NCBI GenBank assembly: GCA_964654545.1
Contig: CAZZIU010000005.1
Coordinates: 76,384-140,383 of the forward strand
Length of the DNA stretch: 64,000 nt
Reading direction: 5' to 3'
From: JABMOV01 sp964654545
Lineage (GTDB): Bacteria > Fidelibacterota > Marinisomatia > Marinisomatales > JABMOV01
Shown: positions 8,653 through 17,457 of the stretch, piece after piece
How the letters are laid out: each line of letters opens with the position of its first letter
Position numbering within the stretch: position 1 is the first letter of the stretch
Translations under genes and position numbers: made by a program
The notes under the pieces: generated by a model
The model's database searches: none
What the model saw: the letters and a program-made list of their open reading frames with translations, nothing else
What the model was told of the DNA's origin: nothing

Positions 8653-10403
8653 TAAAAATCCATAACCTTTATATCAAAGAACTCGTTAAAAGTGAATCGA
8701 CCTGTATCTGTCACTCTACCGATGGTTGTAGAGGGCACTCCAATGGACATGCATATGCGTTCAAATTCCATAATGTCCTCTTCGCCCAGACTTATTAAAA
8801 CCAATCCCTGGGTTTCTCCAAATAGCATTTGGTCATTCCGAAGTTTGCGACTGAAATGAATACGGGCACCTAATCCCTGATTTCCCCGCTTCAGTTCTTT
8901 TGCAATGGTAATCGCTAATCCGCCACGCCCAAGGGGGGTTGCTGATTTTATCAATTTAGTCTGAATCCCCTGTACCACAGCTTCCTGAATACGGCTTTCC
9001 ATGTTCAAATCACAGGCAGGTAAATGGCCGATAGTATTGTTATGGATAAGGTCCATATAGGTGCTATATCCCAATTCACCGCGATGGCTTCCCAGAATAC
9101 TGATAAAGTCACCATTCGATACAAAACCTGTAAATTGATTATTTTCTAGTTTCTGACGGTTTCCAACCGCAAACACAGCCTGCGTCTGTTGATGATTTAA
9201 CGTGGTGACAGATCGGTTTAGAATTGGCAAATGTAACGATCGAATGGATTCTTCCTGTCCTTGAATAACTTCAAATCCATACCACACATCTTCCGGATCA
9301 TTAGAATCATGAAAGATATTGCGAATAATTACTCCCTTAAATTTGGCGCCCACGGACGCCAGATTACGGGTTGCATCGGCCACAGCTAATTGACCGGCCA
9401 ACCGTGGATAATCGGTGCTTGCTCGATGGGTATACGATGTGGCCATCACCCATTGTTTTGAAGATTTTGCATCGTCTTCAATCGCAATCATTTCCGGTTG
9501 TGGCTGACTATTCTCCTCATTCCACAGCTTCTTGAATATCTTCGTGAAATCTTTTTCAATATCATCTGGAAGAGACTTATCAACTTTTAGTTCTTCGCGA
9601 TGAAAACGTGTTTGCGAATAGACTCGCCAAGGAAATCGCAACACATCAATGGGAAGCGTAATAGTTGAGCCATTTTCTCCGGCGACATGTATTTCCTGCT
9701 TCTCATTTATCGACCCTATAATTGTTAATTGTTCTTTCCAATCCTTGACTGTATGAAGCAATTCCTTTTTGAATCCATGCTGAACTACCAATAATAATCC
9801 TGTGGATTTAATTCCAAAAATATCTTCTTTTAAGGTAACCCCGATATCATCCTGTGTGCACCAAGTGGCAATGGATTGTGGTAGTTTATACTGGTCTACA
9901 ATTCGTGTTCCCAGCACCCATGAGTGTTCTAATAACCCGGCAATGCGTTTTTTGGCAGCTTTAGATATCCGCTTGGAAGGGAGTGAAATAAATCCCACAA
10001 TTGATCCGGCAGGTGCCAGCTGCAATTCTGTAGGATGACCAGTTTTCACCAAGCCAGCCGATATTGAAATATCGTTGTTCTTAAAATTGTTATTTAGATG
10101 CACTGCTGTTGTTGAACGAGTTTCAGCTTCCAGCAAAGATTGGATATTTTCCACAATTTTTTCACCCACTGCTAGCGTGGAGAAAAAATACATATGATTT
10201 CCGTTTTCATCCATTAGATCTTCTTCTGGAATGCGAGTTCGCTTGATTCCGTCATCCAGACGATTTAATGTTTCAGTGTACAGTCTGCCTTTAAGATATT
10301 TTCGTTGAAATGCAGCGATAACATTCAATTCTTCATCACTTGGCATTCTACCTAGAACGTGACGAGCAAATTGAATATCGGTGTGAGATAATGAATTCTT
10401 CAT
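8652..10403 (-). CDS. Degenerate PurL (FGAM synthase) paralogue
   Basis: 583 residues resembling formylglycinamidine ribonucleotide synthase (PurL) along its whole length but clearly divergent. The N-terminal linker Leu-Gly-Arg-Met-Pro-Ser-Asp-Glu-Glu-Leu matches PurL, yet the catalytic Met-Trp-Ser-Glu-His-Cys block expected next is replaced by Phe-Gln-Arg-Lys-Tyr (32-36). The first ATP-binding half lacks the usual Ser-His-Asn-His-Pro motif. The second half keeps Ala-Thr-Arg-Asn-Leu-Ala-Ser-Val-Gly-Ala, Gly-Asp-Phe-Ile-Ser-Ile-Leu-Gly-Ser, Arg-Gly-Glu-Leu-Gly and Leu-Phe-Gly-Glu. The usual Asp-Leu-Ser-Asp-Gly-Gly box reads Pro-Leu-Gly-Arg-Gly-Gly. I infer a non-canonical or catalytically dead homologue. 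The ATG at 10403 overlaps the recX stop by four bases; an ATG at 10478 is open but lies deep in recX. Confidence 0.75.
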   Translation of the reverse strand: MKNSLSHTDIQFARHVLGRMPSDEELNVIAAFQRKYLKGRLYTETLNRLDDGIKRTRIPEEDLMDENGNHMYFFSTLAVGEKIVENIQSLLEAETRSTTAVHLNNNFKNNDISISAGLVKTGHPTELQLAPAGSIVGFISLPSKRISKAAKKRIAGLLEHSWVLGTRIVDQYKLPQSIATWCTQDDIGVTLKEDIFGIKSTGLLLVVQHGFKKELLHTVKDWKEQLTIIGSINEKQEIHVAGENGSTITLPIDVLRFPWRVYSQTRFHREELKVDKSLPDDIEKDFTKIFKKLWNEENSQPQPEMIAIEDDAKSSKQWVMATSYTHRASTDYPRLAGQLAVADATRNLASVGAKFKGVIIRNIFHDSNDPEDVWYGFEVIQGQEESIRSLHLPILNRSVTTLNHQQTQAVFAVGNRQKLENNQFTGFVSNGDFISILGSHRGELGYSTYMDLIHNNTIGHLPACDLNMESRIQEAVVQGIQTKLIKSATPLGRGGLAITIAKELKRGNQGLGARIHFSRKLRNDQMLFGETQGLVLISLGEEDIMEFERICMSIGVPSTTIGRVTDTGRFTFNEFFDIKVMDF

Positions 10404-11032
10404 GATGTTGTGTATTGGTCCATCACCGAGAATATTTGGTCTAGCGGATATCCCTTCCCCTGAAGGAAACGAAGACACTTTGCTTTTTCACGATGATCGT
10501 TGATATTGTATTTTTTTTTATTAATAAGACGTGTAATTAAATCTGAAATGGGCATTTCGCTATAAGCAGTATCAAGAACAGATTGTATCGTTGTTTGGTC
10601 AATACCATGTTTTTTTAGTTCAACCGATAACCGTAATGGACCCATAGCCGTATTGTGAACTTTATCCCTAGCAAAAGATTCAGCGAAGTCTCTATCATTG
10701 ATGTATTGCTTGCTTTCCAGATAGTGAATGGTGTCCTCGATATTCGGCAAAGAAAATCCCTTTTCAATTAATCTCTGTTTAAGTTCCTGTTTGCTTCGTT
10801 TTCTATAGCTTAATAGGGTTAGTGCAGCGTGCTTTATCTGGACAATTTCACTGTCAAGCTTTAGTCGATTAATTTCTTCCGCGGTTAAGGTATCTTCTTC
10901 AGAAAAATAATGCTGATAGAATATCTCCTCGGTAAGCGAAAAACAATCTCCATCGTCTAAAAAAATTTGGCGGGAATGTTCACGACCTTTTCCCTTTTCA
11001 ATTCTAATAACCTTAGGCAGAGGCGCCCTCAT
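10400..11032 (-). CDS. recX: Regulatory protein RecX
   Basis: Modulator of RecA filament growth, found directly after recA as in many bacteria. The 210 residues contain three-helix repeats. The conserved RecX core reads Ala-Leu-Thr-Leu-Leu-Ser-Tyr-Arg-Lys-Arg-Ser-Lys-Gln-Glu-Leu-Lys, then Tyr-Ile-Asn-Asp-Arg-Asp-Phe-Ala-Glu-Ser-Phe-Ala, near residues 70-125. An extra N-terminal segment of about 65 residues precedes the first repeat. The start codon lies inside recA (20-base overlap) and the stop overlaps the PurL-like start by four bases. Translation is thus probably coupled along recA-recX-PurL-like-FAH. Confidence 0.9.
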   Translation of the reverse strand: MRAPLPKVIRIEKGKGREHSRQIFLDDGDCFSLTEEIFYQHYFSEEDTLTAEEINRLKLDSEIVQIKHAALTLLSYRKRSKQELKQRLIEKGFSLPNIEDTIHYLESKQYINDRDFAESFARDKVHNTAMGPLRLSVELKKHGIDQTTIQSVLDTAYSEMPISDLITRLINKKKYNINDHREKAKCLRFLQGKGYPLDQIFSVMDQYTTS

Positions 11033-12026
11033 CTAAGCCCATAAACGATTTGACCTTTTGGGTAATTTCTTTAAAGGTAGATTCATTGTCCTCAAGGAAT
11101 TTTTTGGCATTTTCTTTACCTTGACCTATTTTCATTTCGCCGTATGAATACCAGGAACCCATTTTCTGTATAATATCACCGGCTAAGGCAAGATCAATAA
11201 TATCACCGGTATAAGAAATACCTGAACCATACATTAAATCAAACTCAGTTTGCTTAAAGGGTGGTGCAACCTTGTTTTTGACCACTTTTACTCTTACCCG
11301 GCTCCCGATGCTATCCGTGCCATCCTTTAGAGTAGTAATACGACGAATCTCCATTCGGATAGAGGTATAAAACTTCAGCGCTCTACCACCGGGTGTTGTT
11401 TCAGGGTTACCAAACATGACACCAATTTTTTCTCGAATCTGGTTAATAAAGATTACACACGTATTTGACCGGCTTACAGTTCCGGTCAGCTTTCTAAGAG
11501 CCTGGGACATTAAACGAGCCTGCAATCCAACATGGGAATCTCCCATATCACCTTCTAACTCTGCCTTAGGGACTAGCGCAGCAACTGAATCAACTATAAT
11601 CACATCAAGAGCCCCGCTGCGAACCAATGTTTCTGTTATTTCTAACGCTTGCTCTCCTGTATCCGGTTGGGAAATGAGTAATTCATCCGTCTCAACTCCG
11701 AGTTTTTTGGCATAATTAGGATCCAGCGCATGTTCTGCATCAATAAATGCGGCATACCCGCCATTTTTTTGTGCTTCAGCTAAAATGTGAAGCGCCAGGG
11801 TTGTTTTTCCTGAAGATTCTGGACCATAAATTTCAATAATTCGCCCTCTTGGAACACCACCGACTCCCAAAGCAACATCCAATGATAAACAACCTGTGGA
11901 AATCACATTCCCTGTCCAACTCGGACGATTAGAACCAAGTCGCATGATGGATCCTTTACCAAATTGTCTGTCGACTTGCGAAATGGCTAATTCTAATGCT
12001 TTTGATTTCTTGTCTTTATCTGCCAT
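11013..12026 (-). CDS. recA: Recombinase RecA
   Basis: ATP-dependent strand-exchange protein and SOS co-protease, 337 residues. Walker A is Gly68-Pro-Glu-Ser-Ser-Gly-Lys-Thr75. The Walker B stretch Val-Ile-Ile-Val-Asp-Ser-Val-Ala-Ala-Leu-Val-Pro-Lys and the loop Phe-Ile-Asn-Gln-Ile-Arg-Glu-Lys-Ile-Gly-Val-Met-Phe are intact. The short acidic tail ends in Gly-Ala-Ser-Ala. A good Shine-Dalgarno sequence (AGGAG) lies about seven bases before the ATG. I saw no obvious LexA box in the 20 bases between thpR and recA, so transcription may start further upstream. Confidence 0.98.
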   Translation of the reverse strand: MADKDKKSKALELAISQVDRQFGKGSIMRLGSNRPSWTGNVISTGCLSLDVALGVGGVPRGRIIEIYGPESSGKTTLALHILAEAQKNGGYAAFIDAEHALDPNYAKKLGVETDELLISQPDTGEQALEITETLVRSGALDVIIVDSVAALVPKAELEGDMGDSHVGLQARLMSQALRKLTGTVSRSNTCVIFINQIREKIGVMFGNPETTPGGRALKFYTSIRMEIRRITTLKDGTDSIGSRVRVKVVKNKVAPPFKQTEFDLMYGSGISYTGDIIDLALAGDIIQKMGSWYSYGEMKIGQGKENAKKFLEDNESTFKEITQKVKSFMGLDEGASA

Positions 12027-12045
12027 GTTAAACTCCTGTTTGGGT

Positions 12046-12624
12046 CTATACCTGATTCAATAAATTGTATTCGTGAATGCTCGAATATACTGCACCGGTC
12101 GTACGTAATTCACTACTCATTAATATGAATTTATTTACAAAAAAAGGGATGGGTTCAAATTGCGCGTGAAGGTACTGGGTTATATCCGGTGTTTGTTTTG
12201 GTGGGTATTTAATTCTTGCCAGTGTAATGTGTGGAATAAATTGTTTTTCATCTGCGGGATATCCAAATGGATCCAGAGCATTGTTGATATCACGTACCAA
12301 TTGAACCAGTGGTTCCTCATCACCCTGCAAGCCAACCCAGAGGATTCTCGGTCTCGTTGAAACAGGAAAACAACCAGTAGTTGCAATCTCAAATCCCATT
12401 GCACTGTGTTTTTTTGATACGTTGGCTAATGTATCGTGAATCGCAGAAATCCCATCCGGTGGTGTATACCCTATAAATTTTAACGTGAGATGAATTTGTC
12501 CGTTTTGTACCCATTTAAGATTATCCTTTTTGTGTTGGACAGTTGTTCTCAACATATTCCGAACATCCAATAAAGCGGTCGGTACAGTTACGGCCACGAA
12601 GGTACGGAGTAATCTATTGTCCAT
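12046..12624 (-). CDS. thpR: RNA 2',3'-cyclic phosphodiesterase (2H family)
   Basis: A 192-residue member of the 2H phosphoesterase family (ThpR/LigT), which opens 2',3'-cyclic phosphate RNA ends and can join tRNA half-molecules in vitro. The two signature motifs are present: His-Leu-Thr-Leu-Lys-Phe-Ile-Gly near residue 46 and His-Ile-Thr-Leu-Ala-Arg-Ile near residue 131. The start Arg-Thr-Phe-Val-Ala-Val is typical. It overlaps the cinA stop by 11 bases, and thpR or ligT commonly sits between cinA and recA in other bacteria. Confidence 0.92.
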   Translation of the reverse strand: MDNRLLRTFVAVTVPTALLDVRNMLRTTVQHKKDNLKWVQNGQIHLTLKFIGYTPPDGISAIHDTLANVSKKHSAMGFEIATTGCFPVSTRPRILWVGLQGDEEPLVQLVRDINNALDPFGYPADEKQFIPHITLARIKYPPKQTPDITQYLHAQFEPIPFFVNKFILMSSELRTTGAVYSSIHEYNLLNQV

Positions 12625-13831
12625 TGAGCTCCTTTCGGAGCAAATTCAACACAAATTGACTGCTTCTCAATTTATTTTTATCTCTATCATTTCCAAACTG
12701 CCGGTGTTTAGTAACGGTACGACTAGGCAGGGCCAAACCGAAAAACACGGTACCCACGGGTTTGTCTTCAGTTCCACCACCAGGTCCAGCTACACCAGTA
12801 ATTGACAGCCCAATGTCCGCATTAAACTCATTTCGTACGCCTTCAGCCATTTCCTGAGCCGTTTCCCTACTGACAGCTCCATACTCATCCAGTGTTTCCT
12901 GTTTTACATGCAGGAATTTTCTTTTGGCCGCATTGCTATAGGTTACAACGCCACCTAAATAATAATCAGAACTGCCGGCAACTGATGTAATTTTATGACC
13001 AACTAAACCTCCGGTGCAGGATTCAGCTGTCGCTAACGTAAAACCTTTTTGCTTTACCATTTGCCCTACTTTGAGTTCTAGAGTGTCGTAATCAAAACCA
13101 AACACTGGTTCACCAACAGTATCAACCACATCTTGTACTGCCTTTTCCATTTCTTGTTTATCCAGACAGGTAACTCTCACATTGACTTCCAAAAAATTCG
13201 GGTAAAAAGCGAATGTGCAATTTGGGTTTGAATGTATAGTGGAGTGCAATTGTTGAGCCAAGGATGATTCTGGCACACCCGTAATTCGAATTGTTTTTAC
13301 ATGAATATTTTTTTCCGATTTAGTTGCCAGTAAAGGCAATATGGTTTCCAGCATTATGGCCTTCATTTCACCTGGTACACCAGGTGTAGAAAAATACATG
13401 CATCCGTCTTTTTCAAATTGTAAACCTCGCGCCGATCCTATCGGATTTGGAATCATCACACCATTATGCGGTATGATAACCTGACTACGATTGTTCTCTG
13501 GTATTTCTACTCCAAATTTATTAAAGCGTTTCTTTAAGTATTCCCAGTATTCTTCATCATATTCTAATTTAGAGTTGAAATATTCATAGAGAGCAGTTGG
13601 TGTAGTATCGTCATGTGTCGGGCCAAGTCCACCTGTAGTTACAATATATTGATACTCAGTGGCTACAGCGGCTAAGGTGTTTTTTATACGATCAATGTCA
13701 TCCGGAATAGTTACATGATAATCTAAAGAAAACCCAATGTTTTGTAGCTCTTGACCAATCCAGGCAGCATTGGAATCAATAGTCATACCAGACAATAATT
13801 CATCACCAATTGTTATGAGGGCACATTTCAT
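12614..13831 (-). CDS. cinA: CinA-family nicotinamide-nucleotide amidohydrolase
   Basis: 405 residues with two domains. Residues 1-170 form a MoaB/MogA-like COG1058 domain with Ile-Gly-Asp-Glu-Leu-Leu-Ser-Gly and Thr-Thr-Gly-Gly-Leu-Gly-Pro-Thr-His-Asp-Asp. Residues 245-405 form the NMN deamidase (PncC) domain with Ala-Glu-Ser-Cys-Thr-Gly-Gly and Ser-Ile-Thr-Gly-Val-Ala-Gly-Pro-Gly-Gly-Gly. The enzyme recycles nicotinamide mononucleotide to nicotinate mononucleotide and is often co-transcribed with recA. Its ATG overlaps the pgpA stop by four bases. Confidence 0.95.
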   Translation of the reverse strand: MKCALITIGDELLSGMTIDSNAAWIGQELQNIGFSLDYHVTIPDDIDRIKNTLAAVATEYQYIVTTGGLGPTHDDTTPTALYEYFNSKLEYDEEYWEYLKKRFNKFGVEIPENNRSQVIIPHNGVMIPNPIGSARGLQFEKDGCMYFSTPGVPGEMKAIMLETILPLLATKSEKNIHVKTIRITGVPESSLAQQLHSTIHSNPNCTFAFYPNFLEVNVRVTCLDKQEMEKAVQDVVDTVGEPVFGFDYDTLELKVGQMVKQKGFTLATAESCTGGLVGHKITSVAGSSDYYLGGVVTYSNAAKRKFLHVKQETLDEYGAVSRETAQEMAEGVRNEFNADIGLSITGVAGPGGGTEDKPVGTVFFGLALPSRTVTKHRQFGNDRDKNKLRSSQFVLNLLRKELNGQ

Positions 13832-14283
13832 AATATGAATTGAATTCCTTCTAGAATCAATAATGCATATACACCTGCAGCAATGTCATCCAGCATAATA
13901 CCCCAACCACCAGGAATACGATCAAACATGCTCACTGGCCAGGGTTTTGCGATGTCAAATATTCTAAAAAGTATAAATGCCATCAAAATATACATGGGAG
14001 TTACTGGTAAAAACCATAACGGTATCCATTGTCCTACCAGCTCATCAATAACAATATGAGATGGATCTTCCTCTTCCTCATACCGTGATATATCTTTTGC
14101 TACCCAAACCCCAATGAAAAAGAGAACAACCGTCAAACCAACAATAAATAGCGGCTCTATGACCAGCTGTAGCGCATACCATAGCAAAATGGCAACGATA
14201 CTTCCCCAGGTGCCTGGTGCACCCGGTAAATACCCCGCGAATCCAGAGGTCGCGATGAAGGTTTTTATTCTATGGTAATTCAC
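13828..14283 (-). CDS. pgpA: Phosphatidylglycerophosphatase A
   Basis: Dephosphorylates phosphatidylglycerol phosphate to phosphatidylglycerol at the inner membrane. The 151-residue protein has the family motifs Leu-Pro-Gly-Ala-Pro-Gly-Thr-Trp-Gly-Ser near residue 19 and Ile-Val-Ile-Asp-Glu-Leu-Val-Gly-Gln-Trp in the middle, with three to four membrane helices. It directly follows pgsA, whose product makes its substrate, with a four-base gap, so the two last steps of phosphatidylglycerol synthesis are encoded together. Confidence 0.94.
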   Translation of the reverse strand: MNYHRIKTFIATSGFAGYLPGAPGTWGSIVAILLWYALQLVIEPLFIVGLTVVLFFIGVWVAKDISRYEEEEDPSHIVIDELVGQWIPLWFLPVTPMYILMAFILFRIFDIAKPWPVSMFDRIPGGWGIMLDDIAAGVYALLILEGIQFIL

Positions 14284-14287
14284 AAAA

Positions 14288-14872
14288 TCAGGAGAATAAT
14301 TTCCGAATCACTTCTCTATTGGCATAGAGATATGTGAACCCGGTGTACACCGTGAATAAAGTAGCTGCAAAGGTTAAATAATATATTAAATGGTAATGTG
14401 TGACAAATCCCAAAACAGGAGTCAATAATCCAATCTTTAATCCTTTTAAACCCAAATAGGTTAAAATGAATATAATAATGGATATTTGAGTTGCCGTTTT
14501 GGCTTTAGCAATTTTGCTGGTAATTAATCGAAAACCTTTGTGTTCCATCACCATGCGCAATCCTGTTACAAACAGGTCACGGAAGATGATTAAGGCAACC
14601 ATCCAGTATTCCACCAGGCCAATGACAGCAAAAGAGATAAATGCCGATGATACTAAAATTTTATCAGCCAAAGGATCCAAAAACATCCCCTGGGGTGTGA
14701 TTTGATTGTATTTCCTGGCATAATACCCATCATACGCATCCGTAATCGATGCAATTATAAATATGATTAACGCCCAGGTTTTCGCAAGTGGATGTTCGTA
14801 AAACAGACAGATGATAAACACCGGCGTCAGTAAAATGCGAAAAAGGGTTAATATATTGGGTACGGTTATAAT
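14288..14872 (-). CDS. pgsA: CDP-diacylglycerol-glycerol-3-phosphate 3-phosphatidyltransferase
   Basis: Forms phosphatidylglycerol phosphate in the inner membrane. The CDP-alcohol phosphatidyltransferase signature Asp-Ala-Tyr-Asp-Gly-Tyr-Tyr-Ala-Arg followed by Gly-x-x-x-Asp-Pro-Leu-Ala-Asp is intact. The usual N-terminus (Pro-Asn-Ile-Leu-Thr-Leu-Phe-Arg-Ile-Leu-Leu-Thr-Pro) is encoded, but no ATG, GTG or TTG lies before it after the in-frame stop. The first standard start, a GTG at 14821, would delete that conserved helix. I therefore chose an ATT at 14872, which overlaps the end of recR and has GGAAGGA eight bases upstream. AUU starts are known for infC and pcnB. A sequencing indel is the alternative. 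Confidence 0.85.
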   Translation of the reverse strand: MITVPNILTLFRILLTPVFIICLFYEHPLAKTWALIIFIIASITDAYDGYYARKYNQITPQGMFLDPLADKILVSSAFISFAVIGLVEYWMVALIIFRDLFVTGLRMVMEHKGFRLITSKIAKAKTATQISIIIFILTYLGLKGLKIGLLTPVLGFVTHYHLIYYLTFAATLFTVYTGFTYLYANREVIRKLFS

Positions 14873-15459
14873 TCTGTTCTTCCTTCCAAGGCTCTAGTGA
14901 GTGTGGCGACATCGGTGTATTCCAAGTCGCTTCCCACGGGTAATCCTCTTGCTAACCTGCTCACTTTAACGTTTTTATCCTTTAAAAGGCGGTTTAAATA
15001 TAAGGCTGTTGTATCACCTTCCACACTGGGATTCGTTGCCAAAACAACTTCCATCCCTTCAGTTACACGATGGAGCAATTGGTCGATATTTAAATCTTCT
15101 GGTCCAATGCCGTCCAAAGGTGAAAGCACTCCACCCAATACATGATATTGTCCACGAAAGGTATTGGTTTTTTCAAACGCAAAAATATCGGCCGGTTCTT
15201 CCACTATACAAATAACTTCCTGATTGCGTTTAGAGTCAGAACAAATACGACAGGGATCAACCTCGGTAATACCACCGCAATTCGCACAGAAAAGAATATG
15301 GGTTTTAACATCCAATATTGCTTTGGCAAACTCTGTAGCTTCCTCTGAAGATGCCATCAACACGTTTAGTGCCAGTCGCTGAGCGGTCTTCGTACCGATT
15401 CCGGGAAATTTGGAAAACTTCTCTATCAAGCGCTGAATTGTTTCCGGATATTGACTCAT
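14866..15459 (-). CDS. recR: Recombination mediator RecR
   Basis: Works with RecO/RecF to load RecA on gapped DNA. The 197-residue protein has the N-terminal helix-hairpin-helix (Phe-Pro-Gly-Ile-Gly-Thr-Lys-Thr-Ala-Gln-Arg). A four-Cys zinc site follows (Cys-Ala-Asn-Cys and, 11 residues on, Cys-Arg-Ile-Cys, about residues 57-74). The Toprim domain begins at Val-Ile-Cys-Ile-Val-Glu-Glu. Its ATG follows the ybaB stop directly. dnaX-ybaB-recR is one of the most conserved small operons in bacteria. Confidence 0.96.
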   Translation of the reverse strand: MSQYPETIQRLIEKFSKFPGIGTKTAQRLALNVLMASSEEATEFAKAILDVKTHILFCANCGGITEVDPCRICSDSKRNQEVICIVEEPADIFAFEKTNTFRGQYHVLGGVLSPLDGIGPEDLNIDQLLHRVTEGMEVVLATNPSVEGDTTALYLNRLLKDKNVKVSRLARGLPVGSDLEYTDVATLTRALEGRTEL

Positions 15460-15792
15460 TTACATACCCGGGATTTTTATATTTCCCAATAAATTACCTG
15501 TAACTGAATTCATGCGGTTTTGAGACTCATCTTGTGATTTTCCAATTGCGCTGTTTACCGCTGAAATAATTAAATCTTCTAATAATTCTTTGTCTTCCTG
15601 CAAAGCGTCCTCGGAAATGGATAATTCCAGAATTTCCATTTTTCCATTTGCTGTAACCTTTACCATCCCACCACCAGCATCCGCATCGACGATAAGATCT
15701 TCTAATTCAGCCTGCACATCCTGAATTTTCTTCTGCATATCCTGCGCCTGCTTGAGCATATTGGCCATATTGCCTTTATTAAACATATTCAC
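15460..15792 (-). CDS. ybaB: YbaB/EbfC family nucleoid-associated protein
   Basis: Small DNA-binding dimer of 110 residues. The N-terminal helix is rich in Lys and Gln (Met-Leu-Lys-Gln-Ala-Gln-Asp-Met-Gln-Lys-Lys-Ile-Gln), followed by the family strand Gly-Gly-Gly-Met-Val-Lys-Val-Thr-Ala-Asn-Gly. It sits between dnaX (two bases upstream) and recR (abutting), the standard context. Members bind DNA with little sequence specificity; the precise role is not settled. Confidence 0.94.
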   Translation of the reverse strand: MNMFNKGNMANMLKQAQDMQKKIQDVQAELEDLIVDADAGGGMVKVTANGKMEILELSISEDALQEDKELLEDLIISAVNSAIGKSQDESQNRMNSVTGNLLGNIKIPGM

Positions 15793-15794
15793 TC

Positions 15795-17429
15795 CTATCT
15801 GATGATTTCACCATCAAATAATTCAATAATTTTTGATACTGCATCCCCACCATTACCCGTACTGGTTTTTGATTTTTCCGTTTCGATTTCTTCTGCTGAA
15901 TCTTCCACCCAGGAAACCTTCAACCGCAATGATGTTTTAAATATTGCTTGAACAATTGATTCAATGAAAGATCGATTTTGTTCAATAATTTTGAGATTAA
16001 ACCGGGGCATTCCCTTTAGTTCTAATTTCAAAACAGAACCTTCTATGCTATGGAAAAAGCAATGTTCCATTACACCAGCCAGAGATGCTTTCTCCAATGA
16101 TATTTTCTCAACCGTCTCCATCCAATATGTTTTCATTTTGTCATCAGTCATGACTAAATCTTTTGCTTTTTCATCCTTATTTCTCCCTAGTGGAATAGGT
16201 GGGGATGGTTCCTGCATTTTAGACTTGGTGTCTGGTTTTGGTTTTTTCTCAAATTGTTTTTTTGGTGGTTGAATTTTAGTCGATGGTTTAATTACTTCAT
16301 TTCTTTTAGGCGAGACATTTGATATTAAATCTTCAATTGATGCTGTTGAATCCATTTCAAGCAATTTTAACAAGACCAGTTCGAACAACAGATAGGGATG
16401 TGAAGCACGTCTGGATTTCAATTCCAGATCAGATATTAATTCTGATACACGTAATAAATCCTGGAGAGTCCATTCAGCGGCTTGCTGTTGATATCTTTCT
16501 TTAACCTTGTTATCCCCGATTACCATTTTTTCACCTTCAGGAATTTTACAGTACATCAGATTTCGTAAATGCTGGTTTAAGCCATTGGCAATTTCACTTA
16601 CCGGTATTCCTGACTGTTGAACAGATTTTGCCACCTCTAAAGTTCGAAGCTTGTCTTTTTTTAAAATGGATTCGGAAAAATTAAAGTACAGCTCGATTGG
16701 AATAATTCCAAGAATATCCGCTATTTGATCAATGGCTATAGTATCGCCAGAAAATGCTATTACCTGATCTAGCAAACTCAATCCATCCCGCATACTTCCA
16801 TCAGCTTTTTGTGCGATTGCAGTTAGGGAATCGTCGTCGATAGTAATGTTTTCCTCTCCTAAAATGAACGAAATTCGCTCGGCAATTACTTTATCAGTAA
16901 TTCGGTTAAAATCAAATCTTTGGCAGCGGGAAATTATTGTTGCAGGGACTTTGTGTACATCTGTTGTAGCCAGAATAAATTTGCCATGAGGAGGCGGTTC
17001 CTCAAGTGTACGCAAAAGTGCATTGAATGCAGGAGTTGTTAGCATATGGACCTCATCGATGATGCACACTTTAAACGGAGAATTCATTGGGGCATACTTA
17101 ATAACTTCACGCAAATTCCGTATTTCTTCGATTCCCCGATTTGATGCACCATCAATTTCAAGGACATCCATGTTTCTACCATCGGTTATTTCGCGGCAGT
17201 TTGAACATGCATTGCACGGTGATCCCGGGGTTTTCTGGCAATTCAGCGCCTTTGCAATTAAACGAGCCGTAGAAGTCTTGCCTACACCACGGGGACCAGT
17301 CAATAAATATCCCTGGGCAACACGATCCAATTTAAACGCATTCACGAGCGTTTTTGTGACGTGCTCCTGACCAACAATATCCTCGAAAGTTTGTGGGCGC
17401 CATTTTAATGATAATACCTGATATGACAT
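15795..17429 (-). CDS. dnaX: DNA polymerase III subunit gamma/tau
   Basis: Clamp-loader ATPase of 544 residues. Walker A is Gly45-Pro-Arg-Gly-Val-Gly-Lys-Thr52. A zinc-binding Cys cluster (Cys-Asn-Ala-Cys-Ser-Asn-Cys) lies near residue 75, Walker B is Asp-Glu-Val-His-Met-Leu, and the arginine-finger region Ser-Arg-Cys-Gln-Arg-Phe-Asp-Phe is present. A Lys/Pro-rich linker (about 375-425) leads to a tau-like C-terminal domain. I saw no obvious A-run frameshift site of the E. coli type and did not test this further. The gene starts 28 bases after the SRP RNA, on the same strand. Confidence 0.96.
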   Translation of the reverse strand: MSYQVLSLKWRPQTFEDIVGQEHVTKTLVNAFKLDRVAQGYLLTGPRGVGKTSTARLIAKALNCQKTPGSPCNACSNCREITDGRNMDVLEIDGASNRGIEEIRNLREVIKYAPMNSPFKVCIIDEVHMLTTPAFNALLRTLEEPPPHGKFILATTDVHKVPATIISRCQRFDFNRITDKVIAERISFILGEENITIDDDSLTAIAQKADGSMRDGLSLLDQVIAFSGDTIAIDQIADILGIIPIELYFNFSESILKKDKLRTLEVAKSVQQSGIPVSEIANGLNQHLRNLMYCKIPEGEKMVIGDNKVKERYQQQAAEWTLQDLLRVSELISDLELKSRRASHPYLLFELVLLKLLEMDSTASIEDLISNVSPKRNEVIKPSTKIQPPKKQFEKKPKPDTKSKMQEPSPPIPLGRNKDEKAKDLVMTDDKMKTYWMETVEKISLEKASLAGVMEHCFFHSIEGSVLKLELKGMPRFNLKIIEQNRSFIESIVQAIFKTSLRLKVSWVEDSAEEIETEKSKTSTGNGGDAVSKIIELFDGEIIR

Positions 17430-17457
17430 TTTTAGTTTGGTTGCCTTCTAATAATTT

